From contig NZ_QKWY01000001.1 of assembly GCF_003248355.1 (NCBI RefSeq), positions 186,001 to 250,000 on the forward strand: a stretch of DNA of 64,000 nucleotides. The letters are read 5' to 3'. This document shows, one piece after another, positions 17,743-25,330 of this stretch; positions within the stretch are counted from its first letter, which is position 1, and every line of letters starts with the position of its first letter. This DNA is from Streptomyces sp. AC1-42W. Its GTDB lineage: Bacteria > Actinomycetota > Actinomycetes > Streptomycetales > Streptomycetaceae. Under the pieces are notes generated by a model that saw only the letters and a program-made list of their open reading frames with translations, was not told where the DNA came from and searched no databases. The translations under genes were made by a program, and so were the position numbers.

Positions 17743-18192
17743 TTACGCCTGTGGCGCGTCGCCCGACGCGTTGTAGCGCAGCAGATAGGCGGCGAACCGG
17801 GAAAGGTCGTCCGCCGTCCAGTCCGCGAGGCGCTCCTGATAGGCGGCGCGGCGGCTGGCCTGGCTGGCGGCGAGGGCCTGGGTGCCGGCCTCGGTGGGGT
17901 GCAGGACCTGAATGCGGTGGTCGTCCGGGTCGGGGTGGCGCTCGACCAGGCCCAGCTTCTCCAGACCGGCGACCTGCCGACTGACCGTGGACTTGTCGAG
18001 CATGTAGTGGGCCGCCAGATCGGTTGCCCGGCATCCCTGCTGGTCGTCGATGTGGGCGAGCAGCGTGTACGAGACGAGGGGAAGCTCCGGATGGAGCCGG
18101 GCTGCCGCGGCCCGCGCGCGGCGGGCGAAGGCGGTCAGTTCGCGCTGGATGACATCCAGCGAATCCTCGCGGTCTCCGGGGGTGCCTGGCAC
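17743..18192 (-). CDS. MarR-family transcriptional regulator
   Basis: A 149-residue winged-helix repressor. The DNA-binding region is QGCRATDLAAHYMLDKSTVSRQ followed by the wing GLVERHPDPDDHRIQV, flanked by the dimerisation helices usual for MarR. The start is GTG 18192. It is divergent from a membrane-protein gene, and a perfect inverted repeat GTTGTA-TAG-TACAAC lies between them, so autoregulation and control of that neighbour are likely. The ligand is unknown. Confidence 0.92.
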   Translation of the reverse strand: MPGTPGDREDSLDVIQRELTAFARRARAAAARLHPELPLVSYTLLAHIDDQQGCRATDLAAHYMLDKSTVSRQVAGLEKLGLVERHPDPDDHRIQVLHPTEAGTQALAASQASRRAAYQERLADWTADDLSRFAAYLLRYNASGDAPQA

Positions 18193-18216
18193 GGGCTCGC
18201 CTTCCTCAAAAGTTCA

Positions 18217-18231
18217 GTTGTATAGTACAAC
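18217..18231. promoter_or_regulatory. MarR operator candidate
   Basis: GTTGTA and TACAAC form a perfect 6-bp inverted repeat with 3-nt spacer, 24 bp before the marR start and 72 bp before the divergent gene. A further GTTGTAAAA half-site follows at about 18241. Confidence 0.7.
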
Positions 18232-18302
18232 GGAATTGAAGTTGTAAAAGCCAACCAGTTGAGTTGGAGAAGCCAACGGTTGGCCGGTTGTCTGGAGTCC
18301 CC

Positions 18303-19418
18303 ATGTCCGCAGGCCCGAGCGCCGCCACCGGTTCACCGGCGGGCGCGCTGCGTCACGTACTGACCCATCTCGTCACCCCGCTGCTGATGTGCGTCGGGAT
18401 GGGGCTCGCCTACCTCGGCGCCTTCCACGCCCCGCAGCCGCACGATCTGCGGGTGGACGTGGTCGGCTCGGGGACGAGCGCCCAGGTGCTGGCGCAGACC
18501 CTCCAGGACGAGGGGGACGGGGCGCTGAGCGTGCGGACCGTCCCCGACCGCGCCACCGCGGCGGAGCATCTGCGCACACAGGCCGGCTACGGCGCCTACC
18601 TGCCGGGCGAAGCACCCGAACTGCTCGTCGCCTCCGCCTCGTCCGACACCAGCGCGACGGTTGTCGAGAAGGTCTTCACACGGGTCGCCGCCGGGCAGGG
18701 CGCCCCGCTGAAGGTGACCGACACGGCGCCCACGGCTGACGGCGACCCGACCGGCCAGGGCATCTTCTTCCTGCTGGTCGCCGTGAGCATCGGCTCGTAC
18801 GCCTCCGTCGCCGTGATCGGCGGAGCCGGAGCGATGCTGCGGCTGAGGGTACGGGCGGCGCTGGCGCTGGGTGCCTCGCTGGTGGTGAGCGCCATCGGCG
18901 CGCTGTTCGCGGGGCCGCTGTTCGGGCTGGTGGACCAGGGGCTCGCGGGGCTCTGGGCCATGGCCTGGCTCTACTCGGCGGGCATCCTGCTGATCGGCGT
19001 GGGGCTGCACACCTTCCTCAAGCGCTGGACGACGCTCGGTGTGATGGTGCTGTTCGTGATGCTCAACTTCACCAGTTCCGGCGGGATCTTCCGCCCGGAG
19101 CTGCAGCCGGGCTTCTTCGGGGCGCTGCACTCCTTCTGGAACGGCGCGGGCTTCGTGGAGGGCGTCCGCAGCCATGTGTACTTCGGCGGTCACGCGCTGG
19201 GCGGGAACGTACTGGTGCTGGCCCTCTGGTTCGCCGCGGGCGTGGTGATGACGGGGCTCGCCGGGTTGGCCGAGAGGAGGCGCCGGGCCGCGGCCGCTCC
19301 TTCCGCCGCCTCGGCGGCCGTCCCTGCCGCTGCTCCTGCCGCCGTCGCCGCGGCAGCCGCCGGGGCGGTCGCGCCGGCCGAGGAGGAAGAGGAGATGGCG
19401 GAGGCGGTGGCGGTCTGA
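18303..19418 (+). CDS. Polytopic membrane protein, YhgE/Pip or ABC-2 permease type
   Basis: A 371-residue protein. One membrane helix lies near the N-terminus (LVTPLLMCVGMGLAYLGAF), an extracytoplasmic domain of about 120 residues follows, then five to six membrane helices (FLLVAVSIGSYASVAVIGGAG to VLALWFAAGVVMTGLAGLA), and an Ala-rich acidic tail. This layout resembles YhgE/Pip-type proteins and ABC-2 permeases, but no ATPase gene is adjacent. It is probably the target of the divergent MarR regulator and may be an export or stress protein. ATG 18303 has TGGAG 6 nt upstream. Confidence 0.8.
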   Translation: MSAGPSAATGSPAGALRHVLTHLVTPLLMCVGMGLAYLGAFHAPQPHDLRVDVVGSGTSAQVLAQTLQDEGDGALSVRTVPDRATAAEHLRTQAGYGAYLPGEAPELLVASASSDTSATVVEKVFTRVAAGQGAPLKVTDTAPTADGDPTGQGIFFLLVAVSIGSYASVAVIGGAGAMLRLRVRAALALGASLVVSAIGALFAGPLFGLVDQGLAGLWAMAWLYSAGILLIGVGLHTFLKRWTTLGVMVLFVMLNFTSSGGIFRPELQPGFFGALHSFWNGAGFVEGVRSHVYFGGHALGGNVLVLALWFAAGVVMTGLAGLAERRRRAAAAPSAASAAVPAAAPAAVAAAAAGAVAPAEEEEEMAEAVAV

Positions 19419-19444
19419 CCTGCGGGAGAAGAGGCCGGCCGGAG

Positions 19445-19453
19445 TTATCCACA
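19445..19453 (+). promoter_or_regulatory. DnaA box
   Basis: Perfect TTATCCACA in the 136-bp gap before the DUF2252 gene. Confidence 0.6.
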
Positions 19454-19554
19454 GGGGGAGACGGCGGTCGGGGTACGGCGGTACCGTCGGCGCAGTTGTT
19501 GTGGGGCAGGGACCCGGCGGCCGCGCCGGGCAGGGGTGGGGGAGGCTGCGCGCC

Positions 19555-21060
19555 ATGGACCGAATCGAAACGGCACCGCCGCGGGTACGGCGGGACGGGC
19601 CCGGCGGTGTGGAGGCGGCGACGGGGGCGCGGGCCGCGCGCCCGGCAGGCCCGGGCGGGCCGCGCATACCGGCCGTGCCGGGGTTCGTGCGCCGTACGGA
19701 CACGGCGTACGCGCAGGGCGCGGGGGGCCTGAAGGAGCGGGGCAAGGCGCTGCGGGCACGGGTGCCCCGGTCCACGCACGCGTCGCTGACCCTGCCCGCC
19801 GGCCGGCCCGACGCGGTGCGCGCGGTCGAGGAGTCCAACCGGGGCCGGGTGCCGACGCTGACGCCGATACGGGTGGGCCGGATGGCCGCCACACCGTTCG
19901 CCTTCCTGCGCGGTTCGGCCGGCCTGATGGCCCATGACCTCATGGGCACCCCGGTCACCGGCGTGGCCGCGCAGCTCTGCGGCGACGCGCACGCGGCCAA
20001 CTTCGGGCTGTACGGCGACGCCCGAGGCAGCCTCGTCATCGACCTCAACGACTTCGACGAGACCGTGTCCGGCCCCTGGGAGTGGGACCTCAAGCGCCTG
20101 GCGACGTCCCTGGTGCTCGCCGGGCGCGAGGTCGGCGCCGACGAGGACGTCTGCCGCAAGGCCGCGTACGACACCGTGGGCGCCTATCGGCGGACGATGC
20201 GGCTGCTGGCCCGGATGCCCGCGCTGGACGCGTGGAACGCCATCGCGGACGAGGAGCTGGTCTCCCACGCCGACGCGCGGGACCTGCTCGGCACCCTGGA
20301 GCGGGTGTCCGAGAAGGCCCGCAACAACACCAGCGCCCGGTTCGCCGCGAAGTCCACGGAGGAGTGCGAGGACGGCGGCCGCCGCTTCGTCGACGCGCCC
20401 CCGGTGCTGCGCCGGGTCCCGGACGACGAGGCGGCCGCCGTGGCCGAAGGGCTCGGCGACTACCTGGGGACCGTCTCCGAGGACCGGCAGCCGCTGCTGG
20501 CCCGCTACGCGATACACGACGTGGCGTTCCGGGTGGTGGGCACGGGCAGCGTGGGCACCCGCTCGTACGTGGTGCTGCTGCTGGACCACCGGGGGGAGCC
20601 GCTGGTGCTCCAGGTGAAGGAGGCCAGGCCCTCCGTCCTGGCCCCGCATCTGGCCGCCGTGGGCTTCCCGGTGCCGGAGGTGGCGCACGAGGGACGGCGC
20701 GTGGTCCTCGGGCAGAAGCGGATGCAGGTCGTCAGCGACCATCTGCTGGGCTGGACCACGGTGGACGGCCGGCCCTTCCAGGTCCGGCAGTTCAGGAACC
20801 GGAAGGGCAGCGTCGACCCGGCCGCGCTGGCGGCCGACCAGGTGGACGACTACGGGCGCATGACCGGGGCCCTGCTGGCGCGGGCCCACGCGCACAGCGC
20901 GGACCCGAGGCTGCTGGCGGGCTACTGCGGCAAGAACGACGAACTGGACGAGGCGGTGGCGGCCTTCGCGGTGACCTACGCGGACCGCACGGAGGCGGAC
21001 CACGCCGAACTGGTGCGGGCGATAGCGGCGGGACGCATGGCGGCGGAGAGCGGGGTGTAG
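19555..21060 (+). CDS. DUF2252 family protein
   Basis: A 501-residue soluble protein. The family has a protein kinase-like/aminoglycoside phosphotransferase-like fold; conserved elements are QLCGDAHAANFGLYG, LVIDLNDFDETVSGPWEWDLKRLATS and LLARAHAHSAD. The GDxHxxN and DFD motifs resemble phosphotransferase catalytic loops, so small-molecule phosphorylation is possible, but no substrate is known. ATG 19555 (MDRIETAPP) was chosen because GGGGGAGG lies about 9 nt upstream. It is followed 35 bp later by the J-domain gene. Confidence 0.88.
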   Translation: MDRIETAPPRVRRDGPGGVEAATGARAARPAGPGGPRIPAVPGFVRRTDTAYAQGAGGLKERGKALRARVPRSTHASLTLPAGRPDAVRAVEESNRGRVPTLTPIRVGRMAATPFAFLRGSAGLMAHDLMGTPVTGVAAQLCGDAHAANFGLYGDARGSLVIDLNDFDETVSGPWEWDLKRLATSLVLAGREVGADEDVCRKAAYDTVGAYRRTMRLLARMPALDAWNAIADEELVSHADARDLLGTLERVSEKARNNTSARFAAKSTEECEDGGRRFVDAPPVLRRVPDDEAAAVAEGLGDYLGTVSEDRQPLLARYAIHDVAFRVVGTGSVGTRSYVVLLLDHRGEPLVLQVKEARPSVLAPHLAAVGFPVPEVAHEGRRVVLGQKRMQVVSDHLLGWTTVDGRPFQVRQFRNRKGSVDPAALAADQVDDYGRMTGALLARAHAHSADPRLLAGYCGKNDELDEAVAAFAVTYADRTEADHAELVRAIAAGRMAAESGV

Positions 21061-21095
21061 TCCACGGGGGCCGCGCGGGGCCATACGCTGGACGG

Positions 21096-21977
21096 GTGAG
21101 CCACGAAGCCGCCGGGGCGCCGACCTCCCGGAACGACGAAGACCTGCAGGACGAGGCACGACCGGACGCCGGCCGCGACGAGGCGGCGGAGACCGCCGGG
21201 CCGGCGCGGCCCCAGGCGCGGCTCGCGCACGCCGTGCGGGTGGCGGAGCAGGCGCTGATCGAGTTCGAGATCGCGGTCGAGACGTTCAGGGTCGAGGTGG
21301 AGAACTTCTCCCGGCTGCACCACCAGCGGCTCGGCCCCATGTACGCCCGGCTCGACGAGCTGGACGCGCGGATCGCCGAGGCGCGGGCGGCCAGGACCGG
21401 TGACCCGGAGGACCTGCGCAAGGCGGAGGAGGCGCGGTCCGTCGTGATGCCCATGCCGGGCGTGGACGAGCTGTTCCACGACTGGATGGACTCCGACGGG
21501 CTGTCCCCGGAGGCGTCGGCGATGCTGACCGATCAGCCGGTCCGGCCGCCCAAGCGCGTCCGGCCCACCGAGAAGGCCCGCAAGCTGTACCGCGACCTGG
21601 TCCGCCGGGCCCACCCGGACCTCGCCCAGGACGATACGGAGCGGGCCAGGCGGGACGAGTTCATCGCCCGCGTCAACGCCGCCTACGGGCGCGGGGACGA
21701 GGCCCTGCTCGAGGAACTGGCCGACGAGTGGGCGGCCGGGCCGACCGCCCCGCAGCCGGAACTGAGCGAGACCGACGAGCTGTACGCCCGGCTGGACTGG
21801 CTGACCCGCCGCAAGGAACTGCTCTCCGAGGTCGCCCAGGACCTGGAGGAGAGCGCGATCGGCGCCATGCTGCGGATGGCCCCCGACGACCCGGACCAGC
21901 TCCTGGAGGAGATCGCCGAGCAACTGCTCGGTGAGGTGTCGAAGCGCGAGGCGGAACTCGCGGCTCTGGTGCAGTAG
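21096..21977 (+). CDS. J-domain-containing coiled-coil protein
   Basis: A 293-residue protein with a long helical region (residues 45-120, EQALIEFEIAVETFRVEVENF... ELDARIAEARAART) and a J domain around residues 150-205. The HPD motif in RRAHPDLAQDD is the contact that stimulates Hsp70 (DnaK) ATPase. A second helical segment ends the protein. No Gly/Phe or zinc region is present, so it is not DnaJ itself but a specialised co-chaperone type. The GTG at 21096 lacks a good Shine-Dalgarno; the next in-frame ATG is far inside the helix. Confidence 0.85.
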   Translation: MSHEAAGAPTSRNDEDLQDEARPDAGRDEAAETAGPARPQARLAHAVRVAEQALIEFEIAVETFRVEVENFSRLHHQRLGPMYARLDELDARIAEARAARTGDPEDLRKAEEARSVVMPMPGVDELFHDWMDSDGLSPEASAMLTDQPVRPPKRVRPTEKARKLYRDLVRRAHPDLAQDDTERARRDEFIARVNAAYGRGDEALLEELADEWAAGPTAPQPELSETDELYARLDWLTRRKELLSEVAQDLEESAIGAMLRMAPDDPDQLLEEIAEQLLGEVSKREAELAALVQ

Positions 21978-22023
21978 CGTTTTCGGTGACTCCGGAGCGT
22001 CCTGACGAGAGAAGGCATGACCC

Positions 22024-22368
22024 ATGAATTTCGGCCCGCTTCCCACCGTCGACGTCGCCTCGGTACCGGCGGACGGCCTCGTGCTCGATGTCCGCGAGAA
22101 CGACGAGTGGGCGGCCGGACACGTCGAGGGCGCCCTGCACATCCCGATGAGCGACTTCGTGGGCCGCTTCGGTGAGGTGACCGAGGCGGTGGAGGACGGC
22201 CGGCGCGTGCATGTGATGTGCCGGGTCGGCGGCCGGTCCGCGCAGGTCACCCAGTACCTGGTGCAGCGGGGGATCGACGCCGTGAACATCGACGGCGGCA
22301 TGCTCGCCTGGGAGGGCGCGGGCCGCCCGATGGTCACCGACAACGGCGCCCAGGCCTTCGTCGCCTGA
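22024..22368 (+). CDS. Rhodanese-like sulfurtransferase domain protein, stop codon supplied by the IS
   Basis: A 114-residue single rhodanese domain with LVLDVRENDEWAAGHVEGALHIPM and the active-site loop VMCRVGGRSAQ, whose Cys carries persulfide in sulfur transfer. Length and the C-terminal block GMLAWEGAGRPMV are normal for the family. The final TGA is formed by T22366 of the chromosome and GA of the adjacent IS110 left end. The reading frame was therefore closed by the insertion; across the empty site it would continue. The original last residues are unknown, but the domain is complete and should work. Confidence 0.92.
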   Translation: MNFGPLPTVDVASVPADGLVLDVRENDEWAAGHVEGALHIPMSDFVGRFGEVTEAVEDGRRVHVMCRVGGRSAQVTQYLVQRGIDAVNIDGGMLAWEGAGRPMVTDNGAQAFVA

Positions 22369-22384
22369 CAGTGAGGATTAGCCA

Positions 22385-22556
22385 TGGCATCGCCCGGGGG
22401 TCTGACTCTCCGCCTGACTGACGCTTCGGTTGTCCTTCTGGGGAATCGTCGGCCTGCCGGGCGATGCCGTCTGGCGCGTGGCCGGTCGGGCTTCCGTGAC
22501 TTCATAGGAGCCCGGCCAAAGGTCCCATCACTGTCTTGTCTGTCTGCCCGACCGGC
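22385..22556 (+). ncRNA. Candidate bridge RNA of the IS110 element
   Basis: The non-coding left end folds into two guide-bearing loops. Target-binding loop: a perfect 12-bp stem (22386-22397 with 22457-22468) around a C-UUCG-G-capped hairpin (22420-22434); CGCCT at 22411-22415 equals the left flank including the CT core, and GGAA at 22442-22445 complements the right flank. Donor-binding loop: a perfect 10-bp stem (22481-22490 with 22547-22556) around a small GGCC-AAA-GGTC hairpin; ATAGGAGC (22504-22511) equals the right end and TCACTGTC (22528-22535) complements the left end. Order and polarity match bridge RNAs of IS621-type elements, about 177 nt long. Transcription is not shown by the sequence alone. 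Confidence 0.75.
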
Positions 22557-22602
22557 TCGCGCCCTCCCACCGTTGAGCGTTGGAAGGGCAGCACACACCA
22601 GC

Positions 22603-23667
22603 ATGGCAGACGAGATAGCGGTGGTCGGCGGGATCGACACCCACACCGACCTCCACCAGGCAGCGGTCATCGACAGCATTGGCCGGCACCTGGCCACCAA
22701 GCGGTTCGAGACCACGCCGGAGGGATACCGGCGGCTGCTGGACTGGCTCCGGTCCCACGGTGAGGTCCTTGCCGTCGGGGTCGAGGGGACCGGTGCCTAC
22801 GGCGCCGAGATCGCACGCTTCCTCACCGCGAACGGGGTCGCAGTGGTCGAGGTGGACCGGCCGGACCGCAAGGCGAGGCGCGACAACGGCAAATCCGACC
22901 CGATCGACGCCTACGGGGCCGCGACCGCGGTCCTCTCCGGCCGGGCCGGAGGAACACCCAAGGCGCGCAACGGGATCGTGGAGGCGATCCGCGCCCTGCG
23001 GGTCGTCCGCAAGAGCGCCGTCAAGGTCCGCACCCAGACCATCAACCAGATCCGCACCCTCATCGTCACCGCTCCCTCCGTGGTGCGGGACAAGCTGCGG
23101 GGACTGTCCACGCGGGAGCTGATCGACACCCTGGCCCGCTCCCGTCCGGCCGGTGAACTCGACGATCCAGCCTGCGCGGTGAAGACCGTCCTGCGGCGGC
23201 TCGCCCGCCGCTACCAGGCGCTGGACGAGGAGATCAAGGACGCGGACAAGGAGATCGGACCGCTGGTCACCAAGGCGGCCCCGAGGCTCATCGCCCTGCC
23301 GGGCCTCGGCCCCGAAACCGCCGGCCAGCTGCTGACGAGCGCGGGCGACAACCCCGACCGGCTCCGCTCCGAAGCAGCCTTCGCCCACCTCTGCGGGGCC
23401 GCACCGGTCCCGGCCTCCTCCGGCCGCACCAACCGCCACCGCCTCAATCGCGGCGGCGACCGCCAGGCCAACAACGCCCTCCACACCATCGTCCTGGTCC
23501 GCATGAAGTACGACCAGCGCACACGGGACTACGTCGCCCGACGCACCGCCGAAGGCATGGTCAAGAAGGACGTCATCCGGTGCCTGAAACGGTTCGTCGC
23601 CCGCGAGATCTACCGCCACCTACCCCATGTGATCCACACCACCAAACCGCTCCCACAGACCGCTTGA
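22603..23667 (+). CDS. IS110-family transposase / recombinase
   Basis: A 354-residue DEDD-type recombinase. The N-terminal RuvC-like domain shows GGIDTHTDLHQAAV, the Glu in GVEGTGAYGAE and the Asp pair in KSDPIDAYGAA. A coiled linker follows, and the C-terminal IS116/IS110/IS902 domain starts at LPGLGPETAGQLLTSAGD and contains the conserved Ser region in APVPASSGRTNRHRL. No frameshift or missing motif is visible, so it should be active. ATG 22603 (MADEIAVVGGID) is preferred over the upstream frame, which runs through the bridge-RNA region. The stop at 23665 overlaps the TTGACG that may act as junction -35. Confidence 0.95.
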   Translation: MADEIAVVGGIDTHTDLHQAAVIDSIGRHLATKRFETTPEGYRRLLDWLRSHGEVLAVGVEGTGAYGAEIARFLTANGVAVVEVDRPDRKARRDNGKSDPIDAYGAATAVLSGRAGGTPKARNGIVEAIRALRVVRKSAVKVRTQTINQIRTLIVTAPSVVRDKLRGLSTRELIDTLARSRPAGELDDPACAVKTVLRRLARRYQALDEEIKDADKEIGPLVTKAAPRLIALPGLGPETAGQLLTSAGDNPDRLRSEAAFAHLCGAAPVPASSGRTNRHRLNRGGDRQANNALHTIVLVRMKYDQRTRDYVARRTAEGMVKKDVIRCLKRFVAREIYRHLPHVIHTTKPLPQTA

Positions 23668-23741
23668 CGATCTATAGGAGCTTCCACGCGTCGCCCGACC
23701 ACGCCCGGGGGCCGGGACGCCCGCGCCGGCCGGCCCGACCA

Positions 23742-23756
23742 CCGGGGACACCCCGG
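23742..23756 (-). terminator. Short GC hairpin after paaE
   Basis: CCGGGG-ACA-CCCCGG lies 15 bp beyond the paaE stop. It could end the paa transcript, but there is no T-run. Confidence 0.4.
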
Positions 23757-23770
23757 CCCGGCCCGGCCGC

Positions 23771-24829
23771 TCAGCGGTCGAAGTCGAGTTCGACCTCCTC
23801 GGTGACCGGGCGGGACTGGCAGGCCAGCACATAGCCCGCCTCCGTCTCCTCCGGCTCCAGGGCGTAGTTGCGGTCCATCCGCACCTCGCCCGAGACCAGG
23901 AACGCCCTGCAGGTGCCGCAGACGCCGCCCTTGCACGCGTACGGCGCGTCCGACCGGCTGCGCAACACCGTCTCCAGCAGCGATTCGCCCTCCGCCACCG
24001 GCCACGAGCCGGACCGGCCGCCGAGGGTCGCCGTGAGCGTGCTGCCGGCCGGGGCCTCGATCCGGGGGCCGGCGGGCGCCGTCGGTCCGTCCTCGACGTG
24101 GAAGATCTCCTGATGGACGCGTGAGCGGTCCACGCCCAGCTCCCGCAGCGCGCCCTCGGCGGCCCGGACCAGGCCCAGCGGCCCGCACAGGTACCAGCCG
24201 TCGATCCCGGCCACCGGCAGCAGCGCGGGCAGCAGCCCGGCGAGCCGTTCGCCGTCCAGCCTGCCCGAGGGCAGACCTGCCTGCCGCTCCTCCCGCGAGA
24301 GGGCGGTGACCAGCTGGAACCGGTCCGGGTAGCGGTCCTTCAGGTCGGCGACCTCGTCCAGGAACATCGTCGACGCCGCGGTGCGGTCGCTGCGGATCAG
24401 GCAGAACGTGGCGTCCGGCTCGCGGGCCAGCAGCGTGGCCGCCATCGACAGGACCGGGGTGATGCCGCTGCCCCCGACGATCGCCGCGAACCGGCCGGGG
24501 CGGGGCTCCAGCACGAAGCGGCCCATCGGCGGCATCGCCTCGACCGTGTCCCCGACGAGCAGTTCCTTGAGCGCGTACGTGGAGAACGCGCCGCCGTCCA
24601 CGAGGCGGATGCCCACCCGCAGCGCCGGAGCGGCCGGGCTCTCGGGAGCCGGGGCACAGATCGAGTACGAGCGGCGGACCTCCTCGCCGTCCACGGTGTA
24701 GCGGACGTTGAGGTGCTGGCCGGGCCGGTGCCGGAAGGTGTCGTGCAGGTCGGGCGGGACGGCGAGGGTGACGGCCACCGAATCGTCCGTGAGCCGCTCG
24801 ATCCCGCTGACCCGGAGCGGATGGAACAT
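23771..24829 (-). CDS. paaE: 1,2-phenylacetyl-CoA epoxidase reductase subunit PaaE
   Basis: A 352-residue flavo-iron-sulfur reductase that passes electrons from NADPH to the PaaAC diiron epoxidase. It has a ferredoxin-reductase FAD domain (RPGQHLNVRYTV, RRSYSICAP), an NAD-binding domain (FAAIVGGSGITPVLSM, WYLCGPLGLV) and a C-terminal plant-type 2Fe-2S domain with Cys in APYACKGGVCGTC and LACQSRPVTE. It is the last gene of paaABCDE; its ATG lies directly next to the paaD stop. Confidence 0.96.
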   Translation of the reverse strand: MFHPLRVSGIERLTDDSVAVTLAVPPDLHDTFRHRPGQHLNVRYTVDGEEVRRSYSICAPAPESPAAPALRVGIRLVDGGAFSTYALKELLVGDTVEAMPPMGRFVLEPRPGRFAAIVGGSGITPVLSMAATLLAREPDATFCLIRSDRTAASTMFLDEVADLKDRYPDRFQLVTALSREERQAGLPSGRLDGERLAGLLPALLPVAGIDGWYLCGPLGLVRAAEGALRELGVDRSRVHQEIFHVEDGPTAPAGPRIEAPAGSTLTATLGGRSGSWPVAEGESLLETVLRSRSDAPYACKGGVCGTCRAFLVSGEVRMDRNYALEPEETEAGYVLACQSRPVTEEVELDFDR

Positions 24830-25330
24830 CTACAACTCCTTGAAGTGGTCGAACGGCTCCCGGCACGCCACGCAGCGCCGGAGCGCCTTGCAGGCGGTGG
24901 ACGAGAACCGGCTGAGCAGCTCCGTCTCCGTCGAGCCGCAGTGCGGGCAGCGCACGGCCAGGGTGAGCGGCACGGGCCCGTCGGACGCGGTGTCGCGGGG
25001 CCGGGGCGGCGCTATGCCGAACTCGGCGAGCTTGCGCCGGCCCTCGGCCGTGATGTCGTCCGTGGACCAGGCGGGGGACAGGACCGTCTCCACGGACACC
25101 TCGGCTACCCCGTGGGCGTGCAGCACGCGTTCGATGTCGGCGGACATGGCCTCCATCGCCGGGCAGCCGGAGTAGGTCGGCGTCAGCCGGACGGTGACCC
25201 GGCCCGGTTCGCTCACGTCCACGCCCCGGACCACGCCCAGGTCCTCCAGCGTGAGCACGGGCAGTTCGGGGTCGGGCACCGAGCCCGCCAGGAACAGCAG
25301 CTCCTCCTCCAGGGAGGTCCAGGTCACCAT
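24830..25330 (-). CDS. paaD: Phenylacetyl-CoA epoxidase maturation protein PaaD
   Basis: A 166-residue protein of the MIP18/SufT-like (DUF59) family needed for maturation of the epoxidase, probably Fe-S related. The DUF59 part (VPDPELPVLTLEDLGVV, LTPTYSGCPAMEAM with a conserved Cys) is followed by a C-terminal Cys-rich finger (RCPHCGSTET, TACKALRRCVACREPF) that could bind iron or zinc. ATG 25330 overlaps the paaC stop by 7 bp; GTG 25327 is an alternative. Confidence 0.94.
   Translation of the reverse strand: MVTWTSLEEELLFLAGSVPDPELPVLTLEDLGVVRGVDVSEPGRVTVRLTPTYSGCPAMEAMSADIERVLHAHGVAEVSVETVLSPAWSTDDITAEGRRKLAEFGIAPPRPRDTASDGPVPLTLAVRCPHCGSTETELLSRFSSTACKALRRCVACREPFDHFKEL

Larger units (their letters stand above)
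22367..23682 (+). mobile_element. IS110-family insertion sequence with readable ends
   Basis: An element of about 1316 bp. A CT dinucleotide flanks both sides (22365-22366 and 23681-23682), as expected for the core of IS110-type recombination. There are no terminal inverted repeats and no longer target duplication, as usual for this family. The ends are set by guide matches in the left non-coding region: an 8-mer identical to the right end (ATAGGAGC, 23674-23681) and an 8-mer complementary to the left end (GACAGTGA, 22367-22374). It lies between the rhodanese gene and paaE and breaks no essential domain. Confidence 0.85.

Noticed and set aside
22475..22481. CGCGTGG, complementary to CCACGCG of the right IS flank (23684-23690), as target guide
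   Set aside because: It lies between the two RNA stems and overlaps the first base of the donor stem, not inside the target loop, and leaves the first flank base unpaired. The GGAA segment in the loop fits the known architecture better.
22384..22602. N-terminal extension of the IS110 recombinase
   Set aside because: Family proteins begin at the G-G-I-D-T-H motif shortly after ATG 22603; the upstream frame passes through the bridge-RNA stems.
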